DNA from: Labrys sp. KNU-23
GTDB lineage: Bacteria; Pseudomonadota; Alphaproteobacteria; Rhizobiales; Labraceae
Reading direction: 5' to 3'
Assembly (NCBI RefSeq): GCF_008330945.1
Contig: NZ_CP043489.1
Span: 1,054,001-1,118,000, forward strand
DNA length: 64,000 nucleotides
Program-made: the position numbers and the translations under genes
The notes under the pieces: generated by a model
Seen by the model: only the letters and a program-made list of their open reading frames with translations
Told to the model about the DNA's origin: nothing
The model's database searches: none
Shown here: positions 18,189 to 26,686 of the stretch, one piece after another
Position numbering within the stretch: the first letter of the stretch is position 1
Layout: every line of letters begins with the position of its first letter

Positions 18189-18214
18189 CCTGGGATCGCA
18201 GGCATCCCTGCCTG
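18189..18214. repeat. Short intergenic repeat, family D copy 1
   Basis: CTGGGATCGCAGGCATCC followed by CTGCCTG, containing a CAGGCA/TGCCTG hairpin. A near-identical copy lies at 36900-36924. Both begin a few bases after a stop codon. Confidence 0.7.
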
Positions 18215-18319
18215 ATTCTTGACCCAAGGCATCGCGTTTCCAAGAGCAGGCAATTCCAGAAAATAACATGCTGATCCGGCCTCTGGTGATCTGCACCACG
18301 ATCTTCCCTTGCCGAATCC

Positions 18320-18335
18320 ATAAGTAAATGCTTAT
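18320..18335. promoter_or_regulatory. Candidate ArsR-family operator
   Basis: ATAAGTAAATGCTTAT contains ATAAG/CTTAT arms with a six-base spacer, ending nine bases before the ArsR start codon. ArsR proteins commonly bind AT-rich inverted repeats at their own promoter. The assignment is inferred from position. Confidence 0.4.
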
Positions 18336-18344
18336 GTGTTTTGC

Positions 18345-18659
18345 ATGATGCAAACGAACCTCTTCCGCGCCCTCGCCGACCCCACCCGCCGCGCCGTGTT
18401 CGAACGGCTGGCGAGCGGCGAGATGAGCGTTTCACAGATCAAGGCCGGCTTCGAGATTTCCCAGCCGGCGATCTCGCAGCACCTGGCCGTGCTGCGCGAG
18501 GCGGGCCTGGTGGCCGAGCGGCGCGAGGGGCGCATGGTGCATTACCGCGCCGCCCCCCAGGCCCTCGCCCCACTGGCCGACTGGGTCGACCGCTATGCCA
18601 GCTTCTGGCCTGGACGCATCGACAGACTCAAGGCCGTGCTGAAGGAGATGGACCAATGA
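18345..18659 (+). CDS. ArsR family helix-turn-helix regulator
   Basis: The protein is about 104 residues and contains a winged helix: LFRALADPTRRAVFERL, then SQIKAGFEISQPAISQHLAV for the recognition helix. There are no metal-binding cysteines, as in the SdpR-like branch that accompanies SRPBCC genes. The start is one of two adjacent ATGs (18345, 18348); a GTG at 18336 is also in frame. Its TGA overlaps the ATG of the next gene (ATGA), so the pair is coupled. Confidence 0.9.
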   Translation: MMQTNLFRALADPTRRAVFERLASGEMSVSQIKAGFEISQPAISQHLAVLREAGLVAERREGRMVHYRAAPQALAPLADWVDRYASFWPGRIDRLKAVLKEMDQ

Positions 18660-19180
18660 CGATCCTGGGCGACGCGACGATCGAAGGCGCGGAAGACAAG
18701 ACAGAGCCGGACGATCTCCACTTCGAAAGCGTGCTGGAAGCACCGCCCGCCAAGGTCTGGCGTGCCCTCACCATTCCCGATTACGTCGCCGCCTGGCTGG
18801 CTCCCGCCCAGAACGGGACCGGCACCGTGCGTTCGCCGCAACGGGAGGCGAACGAGCCGGAACTGGTCGATTGCCGCCTCCTCGCTGCCGAGGCCCCGCA
18901 GATGCTGCGCTATGCCTGGAGCGAGAAGATGCAGGACCGCGTCCTCGACAGCGTCGTCACCTTCGACCTCGCCCCCCATGGCGAAGGCTCCACGCTGCTG
19001 CGCATCACCCAGGGCAACTTCGTCCTGCGGCCCGTTGCTGCCAATCTCAACCAGCCGACCATGCTGCCAAAGGATTTTTCAGAAAAGCACGCGGGCTTTT
19101 CGATCAAGAAAATACGTCAAGGCAAAGAGTTAGAGCAAAGTTGCGATCCAATCAGGTCGCAACTGGCTCTCGCGGCTTGA
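18656..19180 (+). CDS. SRPBCC (AHSA1-like) domain protein with repeat-derived C-terminus
   Basis: The product has 174 residues. Residues about 22-125 form a START/AHSA1-type hydrophobic-pocket fold ([17 protein letters not shown], then LLRYAWSEK-like and [15 protein letters not shown] segments). ArsR-SRPBCC pairs are common; the SRPBCC partner is usually of unknown ligand. The start ATG overlaps the ArsR stop by four bases. From about residue 138 to the end ([20 protein letters not shown] onward) the coding DNA is a copy of the family C intergenic repeat, so the native C-terminus seems to have been replaced by repeat sequence. Confidence 0.85.
   Translation: MTILGDATIEGAEDKTEPDDLHFESVLEAPPAKVWRALTIPDYVAAWLAPAQNGTGTVRSPQREANEPELVDCRLLAAEAPQMLRYAWSEKMQDRVLDSVVTFDLAPHGEGSTLLRITQGNFVLRPVAANLNQPTMLPKDFSEKHAGFSIKKIRQGKELEQSCDPIRSQLALAA
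19069..19170. repeat. Family C bipartite repeat inside a coding region (copy 1, reverse orientation)
   Basis: Compared with the reverse complement of 54991-55084, this stretch shares AAAGNATTTTNCAGAA and then a long run through GAAAAT-CGTC to CAAAGAGTTAGAG with few mismatches. It ends with a second hairpin, AGTTGCGA/TCGCAACT (19139-19164). It overlaps the last 37 codons of the SRPBCC gene. Confidence 0.75.
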
Positions 19181-19190
19181 GGAGCTCGTC

Positions 19191-19787
19191 ATGAATTCTC
19201 TCGTCCCCATGGTGGTGGAGCAGTCCACCCGCGGCGAACGCGCCTTCGACATCTTCTCGCGCCTCTTGCGCGAGCGCATCATCTTCATCAACGGCCCCGT
19301 GGATGACGGCGTCTCGGCCCTGGTCTGCGCACAGCTCCTGTTCCTGGAGGCGGAAAATTCGAAGAAGGAAATCTCGCTCTACATCAATTCCCCCGGCGGA
19401 TCGGTGACCTCAGGCTTTGCCATCTACGACACCATGCAGTTCATCAAGAGCCCGGTCTCGACGCTGTGCATGGGATCGGCCTTCTCGCTCGGCTCCTTCA
19501 TCCTGATGGCCGGCACGGCCGGGCGCCGTTTCGCCCTACCCAATGCCTCGATCATGGTGCACCAGCCCTCGGGCGGTTATCAGGGCCAGGCCAGCGACAT
19601 GCTCATCCACGCCAACAACATCATCAAGTCGAGAGCGCGCCTCAACGGCCTGTATGCCCAGCATTGCGGCCGGACCGTCGCGGAGGTCGAGGCCGCCATG
19701 GACCGCGATAATTTCATGTCCGCCGACGAAGCCCAGGCCTGGGGCCTTGTCGACCACGTCGCACCCGAGCGTCTGGAAGCGGCTTAG
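19191..19787 (+). CDS. clpP: ATP-dependent Clp protease proteolytic subunit (ClpP paralogue)
   Basis: This 198-residue serine protease subunit has the full ClpP triad: Ser99 in GSAFSLGSF, His124 in [12 protein letters not shown], and Asp173 in [12 protein letters not shown]. It would form a tetradecamer that degrades proteins unfolded by ClpX or ClpA. It is not next to tig, clpX or lon, so it is probably one of the extra ClpP paralogues common in Hyphomicrobiales. Ser-Leu-Gly replaces the usual Ser-Met-Gly after the nucleophile. The ATG at 19191 has GAGGAG just upstream. Confidence 0.93.
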   Translation: MNSLVPMVVEQSTRGERAFDIFSRLLRERIIFINGPVDDGVSALVCAQLLFLEAENSKKEISLYINSPGGSVTSGFAIYDTMQFIKSPVSTLCMGSAFSLGSFILMAGTAGRRFALPNASIMVHQPSGGYQGQASDMLIHANNIIKSRARLNGLYAQHCGRTVAEVEAAMDRDNFMSADEAQAWGLVDHVAPERLEAA

Positions 19788-19820
19788 GAAACGTCGAAGA
19801 ATAAGTGAACTGCTTTCGGA

Positions 19821-19860
19821 CTGTCATCTCCGCGAGCAAAGCGAGGGAAGGGGATGACAG
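19821..19860. repeat. Hairpin element after clpP
   Basis: The stretch starts CTGTCATC and ends GATGACAG, an 8-bp stem extended by C-G pairs around a 20-base loop containing GCGAGCAAAGCGAG. It starts 34 bases after the clpP stop. It looks like a member of an intergenic repeat family; no other copy was noticed here. Confidence 0.65.
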
Positions 19861-20132
19861 CGGCACGTATCGACCCACGGTTCCAAAATGCGGACGAGGA
19901 CGCCCGCGTTCCCCAGACGACCCGGCCATAGGTCAAAATGAGAGCTTCTGACGACAAAGCCCGCACAAGCCGCCAATGACGTTTGAATGAACCGCATTTG
20001 CGCTTATCGGCTCCTGATTCTCGCCCCCGTTTCGCCACCGCATCCCATCTGTGGCGGCTCCGCACCAGCTTCGAGGCAGGCTCATGCAGGCCTGCACGAG
20101 CAAATGTGACGCCGCAACCATGCCTTGTCCTG

Positions 20133-20235
20133 GAGCAAAGCGCGCTTGAGTGTAACCGCATCTTTGCTCTCATTCTTTGGTTCAACGCGTCTTTGCGATT
20201 CTTGCCGATTCCGGCAAATCACAAAACGCTTTGGC
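20133..20235. repeat. Family C bipartite repeat, copy 2
   Basis: The first hairpin is GAGCAAAG (20133-20140) with CTTTGCTC (20162-20169). A linker with CGCGTCTTTGCGATTC follows, then a second imperfect hairpin ending AAAACGCTTTGGC. It closely matches the copy at 32818-32920. Confidence 0.8.
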
Positions 20236-20403
20236 AGAAAAGCCGGCAGCCAACGGCCATTCCCCCCCAATTTTTATTTATTCTCAAAGGCTTGGCATAA
20301 TTCTGCCTCGCCTTGACACCGCAAGGGGGCGTGGGTATGGTCCCGCCGTTTTCAAGGGGGGCGTCCGGCTCAGTTTTGGCCGGCCAGGGAGCATGTTGCC
20401 GCA

Positions 20404-20772
20404 ATGGCGAGCGACGAAGCGGACCAGGCCGGGAAATCCGGCAAAGACGAATCCCGCGAAAGTGAATTGAACGAACGCTTGCGCCGTCTCGACGAGCGCC
20501 TCGGCTCCATCACGGCCGGGGAAGAAGCCGAAGCGGCGAAGGTGCGCAAGCAGGAGGGCGATCCTTCTGCGATCGGCAAGGCCATGCGCCTCTCGTCCGA
20601 GTTCGTCGGCGGCATCATTGCCGGTGGCTTGCTGGGATGGGTTGTGGATCGGTTTGCCGGTACTTCGCCGTGGGGGCTCATCATCTTTTTGATGCTTGGC
20701 TTCGGGGCAGGTATCCGGAACTTGTTGCGCGCCTCGAATATGTTGGGCAAAACGCCCGGCAAACAGGAATGA
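20404..20772 (+). CDS. atpI: ATP synthase protein I
   Basis: AtpI is a small membrane protein that assists c-ring assembly. The 122-residue product has a long charged N-terminus (1-60; many Glu, Lys, Arg) and two membrane segments at about 64-82 ([17 protein letters not shown]) and 90-106. It is the first gene of the F0 operon; atpB starts 43 bases later. The start ATG at 20404 follows CAGGGAG at some distance. Confidence 0.93.
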   Translation: MASDEADQAGKSGKDESRESELNERLRRLDERLGSITAGEEAEAAKVRKQEGDPSAIGKAMRLSSEFVGGIIAGGLLGWVVDRFAGTSPWGLIIFLMLGFGAGIRNLLRASNMLGKTPGKQE

Positions 20773-20815
20773 TCCGGCGCCTTGCGCCACAATTGAAGAC
20801 AGGGCCTGCCAGGCG

Positions 20816-21550
20816 ATGCATAGTCCGATTACGCAGTTCGAGATCAAGCCGCTCTTCCATATCGGCAGCATCGCGTTCACCAACTCGGCTCTCTTCATGT
20901 TCCTGGCGGTGATCCTCATCGCGCTGGTGATGATTGCCACGACTTCTGCCCGCGCCACTGTGCCGGGCCGCTGGCAGTCGCTCGCCGAGACCTTCTATGA
21001 ATTCGTGGCTGGCACCGTGCGCTCCTCGGCCGGGAACGAGGGCATGCGCTTCATGCCGCTGGTGTTCTCGCTGTTCATGTTCGTGCTGTTCTGCAACGTG
21101 CTCGGCCTGATCCCCGGCTTCTTCACCGTAACCAGCCACATTATCGTCACCTTTGCGCTGGCCACCCTGGTGATCACCACGGTGATCCTCTACGGTTTCT
21201 ACAAGAACGGCGCCCATTTCCTGAAGCTGTTCGTGCCCTCCGGCGTGCCGGCCGTCCTGCTGCCGCTGCTGGTGGCGATCGAGATCATCTCCTTCGTCTC
21301 GCGTCCGATCAGCCTCTCCGTCCGTCTCTTCGCCAACATGCTGGCCGGCCACATCGCGCTGAAGATCTTCGCAGGCTTCATCGTCATGCTCGCCAGCGCC
21401 GGCGCGCTGACGGCGATCCTTTCGCCCCTGCCCCTGCTTCTCGTGATCGCCCTGGTGGCGCTCGAAGTGCTGGTTGCCGTGCTGCAAGCCTATGTCTTCG
21501 CTACGCTGACCTGCATCTACCTCAATGACGCCCTTCATCCCGGCCATTGA
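20816..21550 (+). CDS. atpB: ATP synthase F0 subunit a
   Basis: Subunit a forms the proton half-channels against the c-ring. The 244-residue product has five or six membrane helices and the essential arginine, Arg170, in [15 protein letters not shown]. The helix toward the end ([16 protein letters not shown]) carries the conserved Glu and Gln of the exit channel. Start ATG at 20816 gives the family N-terminus (HSPITQFEI); upstream codons in frame belong to the end of atpI. It is followed by atpE after 42 bases. Confidence 0.97.
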   Translation: MHSPITQFEIKPLFHIGSIAFTNSALFMFLAVILIALVMIATTSARATVPGRWQSLAETFYEFVAGTVRSSAGNEGMRFMPLVFSLFMFVLFCNVLGLIPGFFTVTSHIIVTFALATLVITTVILYGFYKNGAHFLKLFVPSGVPAVLLPLLVAIEIISFVSRPISLSVRLFANMLAGHIALKIFAGFIVMLASAGALTAILSPLPLLLVIALVALEVLVAVLQAYVFATLTCIYLNDALHPGH

Positions 21551-21592
21551 TCCCGTCTAATCCAACAAAACCTACACCAACAGGAGTTCTCC

Positions 21593-21820
21593 ATGGATCC
21601 CGTCGCAGCTAAGTATATCGGCGCTGGTCTCGCTTGCATCGGCATGGCCGGCGCTGGTATCGGCCTCGGCAACCTGTTCGGCCAGTTCCTCTCGGGCGCT
21701 CTGCGCAACCCGTCGGCCGCCGACGGCCAGCGCGGCACGCTGCTCCTTGGCTTCGCTCTGACCGAAGCTCTCGGCATCTTCTCGCTGCTCGTCGCTCTGC
21801 TGCTCCTCTTCGCAGTCTGA
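21593..21820 (+). CDS. atpE: ATP synthase F0 subunit c
   Basis: The 75-residue proteolipid has two transmembrane helices joined by the polar RNP loop (38-40). Its ion-binding carboxylate is Glu58 in [10 protein letters not shown]. Multiple copies form the rotor ring. A CAGGAG site precedes the ATG at 21593. The first helix has the Gly-rich packing motif ([17 protein letters not shown]). A stable hairpin follows the stop at 21844-21883. Confidence 0.98.
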   Translation: MDPVAAKYIGAGLACIGMAGAGIGLGNLFGQFLSGALRNPSAADGQRGTLLLGFALTEALGIFSLLVALLLLFAV

Positions 21821-21843
21821 TCCGCGCCAGCCACGCCGAACGG

Positions 21844-21883
21844 GACGGCTTTCGCGGTTTTCTCTAGAAATCGCGAGGCCGTC
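21844..21883. promoter_or_regulatory. Hairpin between atpE and atpF' in the F0 operon
   Basis: GACGGC, TCGCG and TTT on the left pair with AAA, CGCGA and GCCGTC on the right, with a bulge and a G-U pair, around TCTCTAG. It starts 24 bases after the atpE stop in the unusually wide 165-base gap before atpF'. There is no T-run after it. It may protect the atpE part of the mRNA and so help make many c subunits; that role is inferred. Confidence 0.5.
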
Positions 21884-21985
21884 TGTCGTTTCAGTGGCAA
21901 AAGCAGCAATTCCATCTGTTTGTGGCTCAATCTGTTTGTAGCTTGGCCTGCAAAGACGTGAGTTCACATCCGTTGAAGGTGTTTC

Positions 21986-22531
21986 ATGGCTGAAAGTCAC
22001 GCAGGAACCGAGGTTCCCGGCGATGCACATGGGGCCAAGGGCGCATTTCCGCCCTTTGACAGCTCGTCCTTTGCCTCACAGCTTGTGTGGCTGGTCATCG
22101 CTTTCGGGCTTCTCTACATCCTGATGTCGAAGATCGCGCTCCCGCGCATCGCCGGCATCCTCTCCGAGCGGTCGGCTAAGATCGCGGCGGACCTTGCGGC
22201 TGCCCAGAAGGCGAAGGCGGACAGCGATGAGGCCGTGGCCTCATACCAGACCTCGCTGATCAAGGCTCGCGCCAAGGCCCAGAACATCGCGGCCGAAACC
22301 CGGGCTGCCGTGACCGCTGAAACGGATGCCACCCGCAAGTCGCTCGAAGCCGATCTGTCGGCCAAGCTGGCAGCGGCGGAAGCCAAGATCCTGGCGACCA
22401 AGCAGGCTGCCCTCGGCAACGTCAACGGCATCGCCGTCGACGCCACCACCGCCATCGTCGAGCAATTGCTCGGCAAGGCCCCTGAGCCGCAGACGGTCCA
22501 GTCTGCCGTCAACACGGCCTTGGCCAACTAA
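21986..22531 (+). CDS. atpF': ATP synthase F0 subunit b'
   Basis: This 181-residue protein has one membrane segment (SQLVWLVIAFGLLYILM, about 32-48) after a polar N-terminus. A long Ala/Lys/Glu-rich helix follows, forming part of the peripheral stalk with subunit b. The pairing of b' and b genes is typical of Alphaproteobacteria and phototrophs. ATG at 21986 is preceded by AAGG. It ends 11 bases before atpF. Confidence 0.94.
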   Translation: MAESHAGTEVPGDAHGAKGAFPPFDSSSFASQLVWLVIAFGLLYILMSKIALPRIAGILSERSAKIAADLAAAQKAKADSDEAVASYQTSLIKARAKAQNIAAETRAAVTAETDATRKSLEADLSAKLAAAEAKILATKQAALGNVNGIAVDATTAIVEQLLGKAPEPQTVQSAVNTALAN

Positions 22532-22542
22532 GGGAGGCGGGC

Positions 22543-23064
22543 GTGATCGAATATTTCGCCGAGATGATCCATGAACTCTTCAACCCTGCCGGGCCCGAGT
22601 TCTACATCCTCATCGCCACGCTGATCTTCTTGGCCATCGCCTGGAAGCTGGGAGCTTTCGGCCAGATCGGCAAGGGCCTCGACGCCCGCGGCAACGCCGT
22701 GCGCGCCGAGCTCGAGCAGGCCCGCGCCTTGCGCGAGGAGGCCCAGAAGCTGCTGGCCGACTATCAGAAGAAGCAGAAGGAAGCGGAAGCTGAAGCTGCT
22801 GCGATGATCGAGGCGGCTAAGGCCGAGGCCGAACGCTTCAAGGCCGAGCAGATCGCCAAGATCGAAGACTTCGTGGCCCGCCGCACCAAGCTTGCCGATC
22901 AGAAGATCGCGCAGGCCGAGACTTCGGCAGTCGCCGAGGTCAAGGCCGCGGCTGCCGATGCCGCCGTCAAGGCCGCCACCACGATCCTCGCCGACCAGCC
23001 GCCCGCCAGCACCGGCAATCTGATGTCGGCTGCCCTCAACGAGGTGCGCGCCAAGCTCAACTAA
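22543..23064 (+). CDS. atpF: ATP synthase F0 subunit b
   Basis: The 173-residue subunit has a membrane helix (EFYILIATLIFLAIAWKL, about 18-35) and a long charged coiled coil that forms the stator with b'. It starts with GTG at 22543 behind a very strong GGGAGGCGGG site. It is the last gene of the operon; a clear intrinsic terminator follows 23 bases after its stop. F1 genes are not here, as expected for Alphaproteobacteria. Confidence 0.95.
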   Translation: MIEYFAEMIHELFNPAGPEFYILIATLIFLAIAWKLGAFGQIGKGLDARGNAVRAELEQARALREEAQKLLADYQKKQKEAEAEAAAMIEAAKAEAERFKAEQIAKIEDFVARRTKLADQKIAQAETSAVAEVKAAAADAAVKAATTILADQPPASTGNLMSAALNEVRAKLN

Positions 23065-23087
23065 GCGGCCCGAACCGGACGCTGTTG

Positions 23088-23117
23088 AAAACCGCCCGAG
23101 CTTTCGGGCGGTTTTTT
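23088..23117 (+). terminator. Rho-independent terminator of the F0 operon
   Basis: A 12-bp perfect stem (AAAACCGCCCGA with TCGGGCGGTTTT) has a four-base loop and is followed by a run of T. It lies directly after atpF. Confidence 0.93.
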
Positions 23118-23220
23118 ATTGTCCTCCCCGCGCCATGGTCGCTTGGAAAGCCCGCGATCCGATGATAGGTCCGCTGCAGGGCCACGCGTGATCCAGCGGA
23201 TTGTCGAGCCCCAGCCGCGG

Positions 23221-23772
23221 ATGCCGAAAACCATGAAGCGATTTGGACGACTGGTCTTGCGTCAACCCGCTGGGTCCGATCTCGATCGGCATTTCGAGAT
23301 CCACGGCGATCCAGCGACCAATCTTTACAATCCGGCGGGTCCGACCCCGAACATCGCAACCAGCGAACGGGCGCTCGCACGCTGGATCGAACATTGGCGT
23401 CGGCACGGCTTCGGGCCATGGGCAGTGGCAGCCGCCGACAATCCCGACCGCCTGATCGGTTTCGGCGGCATCTCTTATCGAACCTATGTCAGCGAGGAAC
23501 GCCTCAATCTCGGCTTTCGATTCGCCCCCGAAGCCTGGGGTCGGGGCCTGGCCACCGAACTCGGCCGTGCAGGCCTCGAACACGCCTTTGAGGACCTGGG
23601 CAGCGAGGCTGTCTTCGCTCTCGTCCGGCCAGCCAATCTCCCCTCGATCCGAACGCTCGAGAGACTGGGGATGCGCCGCGATGGCTTTCTCGACGATGTG
23701 CCGGGGCAAGCGCCGAGTTTCGTCTATGTCATGACGGCCGAGGATTTCCGGGCGATGGCGAACAAGCCCTGA
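23221..23772 (+). CDS. GNAT family N-acetyltransferase (RimJ/RimL-like)
   Basis: This protein of about 183 residues matches the Acetyltransf_3 group. It opens RFGRLVLRQPAGSDLDRHFEI and has the acetyl-CoA loop FAPEAWGRGLATE (Arg/Gly-X-Gly-X pattern) followed by a NLPSIRTLERLGM segment that precedes the last strand. It would transfer acetyl from acetyl-CoA to an amine of a protein or small molecule. The start is uncertain: ATG at 23221 is used; ATG at 23233 is possible, and the frame remains open upstream to the terminator. It stands alone between the F0 terminator and a convergent VWA gene. Confidence 0.82.
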   Translation: MPKTMKRFGRLVLRQPAGSDLDRHFEIHGDPATNLYNPAGPTPNIATSERALARWIEHWRRHGFGPWAVAAADNPDRLIGFGGISYRTYVSEERLNLGFRFAPEAWGRGLATELGRAGLEHAFEDLGSEAVFALVRPANLPSIRTLERLGMRRDGFLDDVPGQAPSFVYVMTAEDFRAMANKP

Positions 23773-23843
23773 AACAACCTGGGTTTGGACGGCCGCTTCC
23801 GCGTCGAATTTGCTTGCGGCTGATACGTCGCCTCGTCCGGCCG

Positions 23844-23870
23844 CCCCTTCTCCCGTGAGGAGAGAAGGGG
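23844..23870. repeat. Hairpin between convergent genes
   Basis: CCCCTTCTC (23844-23852) pairs perfectly with GAGAAGGGG (23862-23870). It lies in the convergent gap between the acetyltransferase and VWA genes and resembles a common rhizobial intergenic hairpin. Confidence 0.6.
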
Positions 23871-23931
23871 CTTGCGCCCTGCGGTTCGATCCCCCCAGAA
23901 CGACCCTTCGCCGCAGCTCGGTCCGGCCGGG

Positions 23932-25893
23932 TCAGGGCTGCTGGGGCAATCCCTTCGCCGTCTTGGCCGCCCGCACCAGATTGACGAACTCGGCGCGATA
24001 GCCATAGGGATCGTCGCCCTTGGCACCGGCCGCGAGCGCGACGATGTCATCGGGCTTGAGCGTGCCGGCATATTTGCCGCCGCGCAGCCATTCGCCGAAA
24101 CCCGCCACGGCCACGGCAAAGCGCGCATCGGTGGGTGCCTGCGCCACCGTGGCGGCTTCCCCGGCCTGGGTCACCGGCGTGCTGATCAGCCGGCTCGTTT
24201 CCGACTTCGGCAGCTTGTAGCGGATCTTCACGAAGGCATATTCGTCGGCCTTGTCCGCCGGCGGCGTCGGCGGGGCGGCCTGATAACGGCTGCCATCGAC
24301 CGGGCGCGCCGCGCCGGCGGGAACGACATCGTAGATCGCCGTCACCGTGGCGCCGGAGCCGACATCGCCGGCATCGACCTTGTCGTTGTTGAAATCCTCG
24401 GTCTTGAGCATGCGGGTCTCGTAGCCGATCAGGCGATAATCGCTCACCGCCGCCGGGTTGAACTCGACCTGGATCTTCACATCCTTGGCGATGGGAAACA
24501 GGCTCGACGTCGCCTCCTCGACCAGCACCTTGCGGGCCTCGTTCAGCGTGTCGATATAGGCGGCGACGCCGTTCCCGTTCTGCGCCAGTTCCTGCATCAT
24601 CTGATCGTTCAGATTGCCCATGCCGAAGCCGAGCACCGACAGGAAGATGCCCTTGCCGCGTTCGCGCTCGACAAAGCCGCGCAGTTCGCCGGGATCGGTG
24701 ATGCCGACATTGAAGTCGCCATCGGTAGCGAGCAGCACGCGGTTGACGGCCTTGGGGTCGAAATTCGCCTCGGCCTGCTGATAAGCGAGGCGAATTCCCT
24801 CCCCGCCGTCCGTCGAGCCACCCGCCTGCAGCCTGTCGAAGGCCGCGAGGATGGCGGCCTTGTCGCCAGCCTTGGTCGGCGGTAGCACCACCCCGGCCGA
24901 GCCGGCATAGGTGACGATCGAGACCTTGTCCTCCGGCCGGAGCGTATCGACCAGCATGCCGAGCGACTTGACCAGCAAAGGCAGCTTGCTCGCTTCGTTC
25001 ATCGAGCCGGAGGTATCGATCAGGAAGACGAGATTGGCAGCCGGCCGTTCCTGTGCCTGAAGACTGTAGCCCTTGACGCCGATGCGCAGGAGCTTGTGGC
25101 CTTCGAGCCAGGGATTGGGCATCAGGGTGGCGACCGTCGAGAACGGCTCTTCCGCGCTCGCCGGCGAGGCGTAGTCATAGGGAAAATAGTTGATCATCTC
25201 CTCGGTGCGCACCGCCTCGGGCCGCGGCAGCAGGTTCTGGTTGAGCGCGGCCCGCACATAGGAATAGGAGGCAGTGTCGACATCGAGCGAGAAGGTCGAG
25301 ACAGGCTCCTGCGCCACGGCCTTGAAGCCGTTCTGCGGGGCGTTTGCGAATTTGTCGCGGCCGATTTCCTGTGAGGCCCTGGGGCCAAAAGCGTCCGAAG
25401 CCTCGTAGCGGTATTCTGCCGAATAGCCTCCGATCATCCGTGTGTCCTGCGCCGCGTTGGGACCGGGCGGCGGCGCTGCCATGGGCTTGGCCAGCACGGT
25501 CTTTTCTTGTGCCGGTGCGATCGATGTTGCCGGCGCCTGCTGCGCCACGTTCTGGCTGCCGTCCGGCCCGCCTGGCCTTTCAGTCTGGACCTTCGTGATT
25601 GCTTCAACATCGGTGCCACCCTGATGGAGCAGTGCCTCCTGCCGCTTCAGCATATACGTACCGATCGGCACCACCACCAGCAGAGCCGCTCCCGTCACCA
25701 GCGCCATGCGCAGGCTGGGACGCACGCTCAACCGCGCCAGGCCGAGACCCTGCCACCATTTTGGAGCGGGGCCCCGCCTGGATTGGCGGGCCTCGAAGGC
25801 CATCATGGCCTGCGATATCGCCTTCTCGCGGGCCGCCTCGGAGGCGATGGCATCCGGCAGTTCGATCTTGTGGTCTTCGTGATCAACGCTCAT
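23932..25893 (-). CDS. Membrane-anchored von Willebrand factor A domain protein (YfbK-like, DUF3520)
   Basis: The 653-residue protein has a short cytoplasmic N-terminus (1-60), one membrane helix at about 62-81 (LRMALVTGAALLVVVPIGTY), a Pro/Ala-rich linker, the vWF N-terminal domain (FSLDVDTASYSYVRAAL), a VWA domain with the metal site DTSGSM at 293-298 and the TDGD loop, and a C-terminal DUF3520 region. Start ATG 25893 follows AAGGAG. Its start overlaps the ECF sigma gene end by 11 bases, so the two are coupled. The layout, with a cytoplasmic tail encoded right after a sigma factor, is the same as for anti-sigma factors, though no anti-sigma domain is evident. Confidence 0.9.
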   Translation of the reverse strand: MSVDHEDHKIELPDAIASEAAREKAISQAMMAFEARQSRRGPAPKWWQGLGLARLSVRPSLRMALVTGAALLVVVPIGTYMLKRQEALLHQGGTDVEAITKVQTERPGGPDGSQNVAQQAPATSIAPAQEKTVLAKPMAAPPPGPNAAQDTRMIGGYSAEYRYEASDAFGPRASQEIGRDKFANAPQNGFKAVAQEPVSTFSLDVDTASYSYVRAALNQNLLPRPEAVRTEEMINYFPYDYASPASAEEPFSTVATLMPNPWLEGHKLLRIGVKGYSLQAQERPAANLVFLIDTSGSMNEASKLPLLVKSLGMLVDTLRPEDKVSIVTYAGSAGVVLPPTKAGDKAAILAAFDRLQAGGSTDGGEGIRLAYQQAEANFDPKAVNRVLLATDGDFNVGITDPGELRGFVERERGKGIFLSVLGFGMGNLNDQMMQELAQNGNGVAAYIDTLNEARKVLVEEATSSLFPIAKDVKIQVEFNPAAVSDYRLIGYETRMLKTEDFNNDKVDAGDVGSGATVTAIYDVVPAGAARPVDGSRYQAAPPTPPADKADEYAFVKIRYKLPKSETSRLISTPVTQAGEAATVAQAPTDARFAVAVAGFGEWLRGGKYAGTLKPDDIVALAAGAKGDDPYGYRAEFVNLVRAAKTAKGLPQQP

Positions 25894-26620
25894 CGCGGAT
25901 CTCCTTGCGGCCCGCGGCCGCCGCTTCATGCCCGGCTTCCTCGGCGAGTTGCTTGCGCACCCGGTGCATGCGCCAGGACACGGTGTTTTCGGAAATGCCG
26001 AGCTCGGCGGCTGCCTCGCGGTGGCTGAGCCCTTCGCCTGCCACAAGCACCACAGTGGCGCGCAGTTCCGGCGACAGGCCGGCCAGCGTGCTTTTCAGCC
26101 AGCTCTGCCGGACGAGGTCGCCGTCATCACCAGCCACCCCGCTAACGGAAACGAAGCTCGACAGCGCCTGCCGCATGCGTCCGAAGCTCGATTTGCGCCG
26201 GCGATGATCGTGGCAGGCATTGATGGTGATGCCGATCAGCCAGGTGGTGAAGCGTGCCTGTCCACGATAGCTCGCCAGCTTCTCCACCAATTGCATCAGC
26301 ACGGTCTGCACGATGTCCTCGGCTTCGTCAGCCAGGCCGGTCTGGCGCCAGGCCACCCGATGGATCATGGCGTGATGGCGCCTGATCAGTTTTTCGAAGG
26401 CGCGGCTGTCGCCCTTGCAGGCACGGGCGACCAGCTCGGCATCGCCGTCATCGGCGCCACCTGCCGTGGCGTCGATGACACGCACTGCGCCAAAGCCTTC
26501 GGGCACCGCCGCTGCCAATGCCGGCAGCCACAGCCAGGCCAGCCGTGGCGGCCAGGCCAGCAGCCTTGGCGGCGAGAGGCCAAGGTCCGTTGCATCAAAG
26601 CTTGCTGCCGAGGCCGTCAT
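25883..26620 (-). CDS. ECF-type RNA polymerase sigma factor
   Basis: The 245-residue product has sigma region 2 (EDIVQTVLMQLVEKL, then ARFTTWLIGITINAC) and region 4 with a helix-turn-helix (SHREAAAELGISENTVSW). It is longer than most ECF factors because of an N-terminal extension of about 60 residues, rich in Leu, Trp and Pro (LLAWPPRLAWLWLPAL). ATG at 26620 follows a strong GGAGGAG; the frame is open to 26686 but without a site. It is coupled to a membrane VWA protein gene, which may respond to or control it. Confidence 0.9.
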   Translation of the reverse strand: MTASAASFDATDLGLSPPRLLAWPPRLAWLWLPALAAAVPEGFGAVRVIDATAGGADDGDAELVARACKGDSRAFEKLIRRHHAMIHRVAWRQTGLADEAEDIVQTVLMQLVEKLASYRGQARFTTWLIGITINACHDHRRRKSSFGRMRQALSSFVSVSGVAGDDGDLVRQSWLKSTLAGLSPELRATVVLVAGEGLSHREAAAELGISENTVSWRMHRVRKQLAEEAGHEAAAAGRKEIRDER

Positions 26621-26686
26621 GGCATTCTCCTCCGCCATCGGCGTCGGACGAGCCGGCCCCGTCAAGATGATATGATCGCATTCCAA

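Larger units (their letters stand above)
19788..20403. other. Gene-free region upstream of atpI
   Basis: This 616-base gap holds a hairpin element (19821-19860) and a family C repeat (20133-20235). The promoter of the ATP synthase operon must lie here or just upstream, but no convincing -35/-10 pair stands out. Short open frames in it have no start context or family resemblance. Confidence 0.6.
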
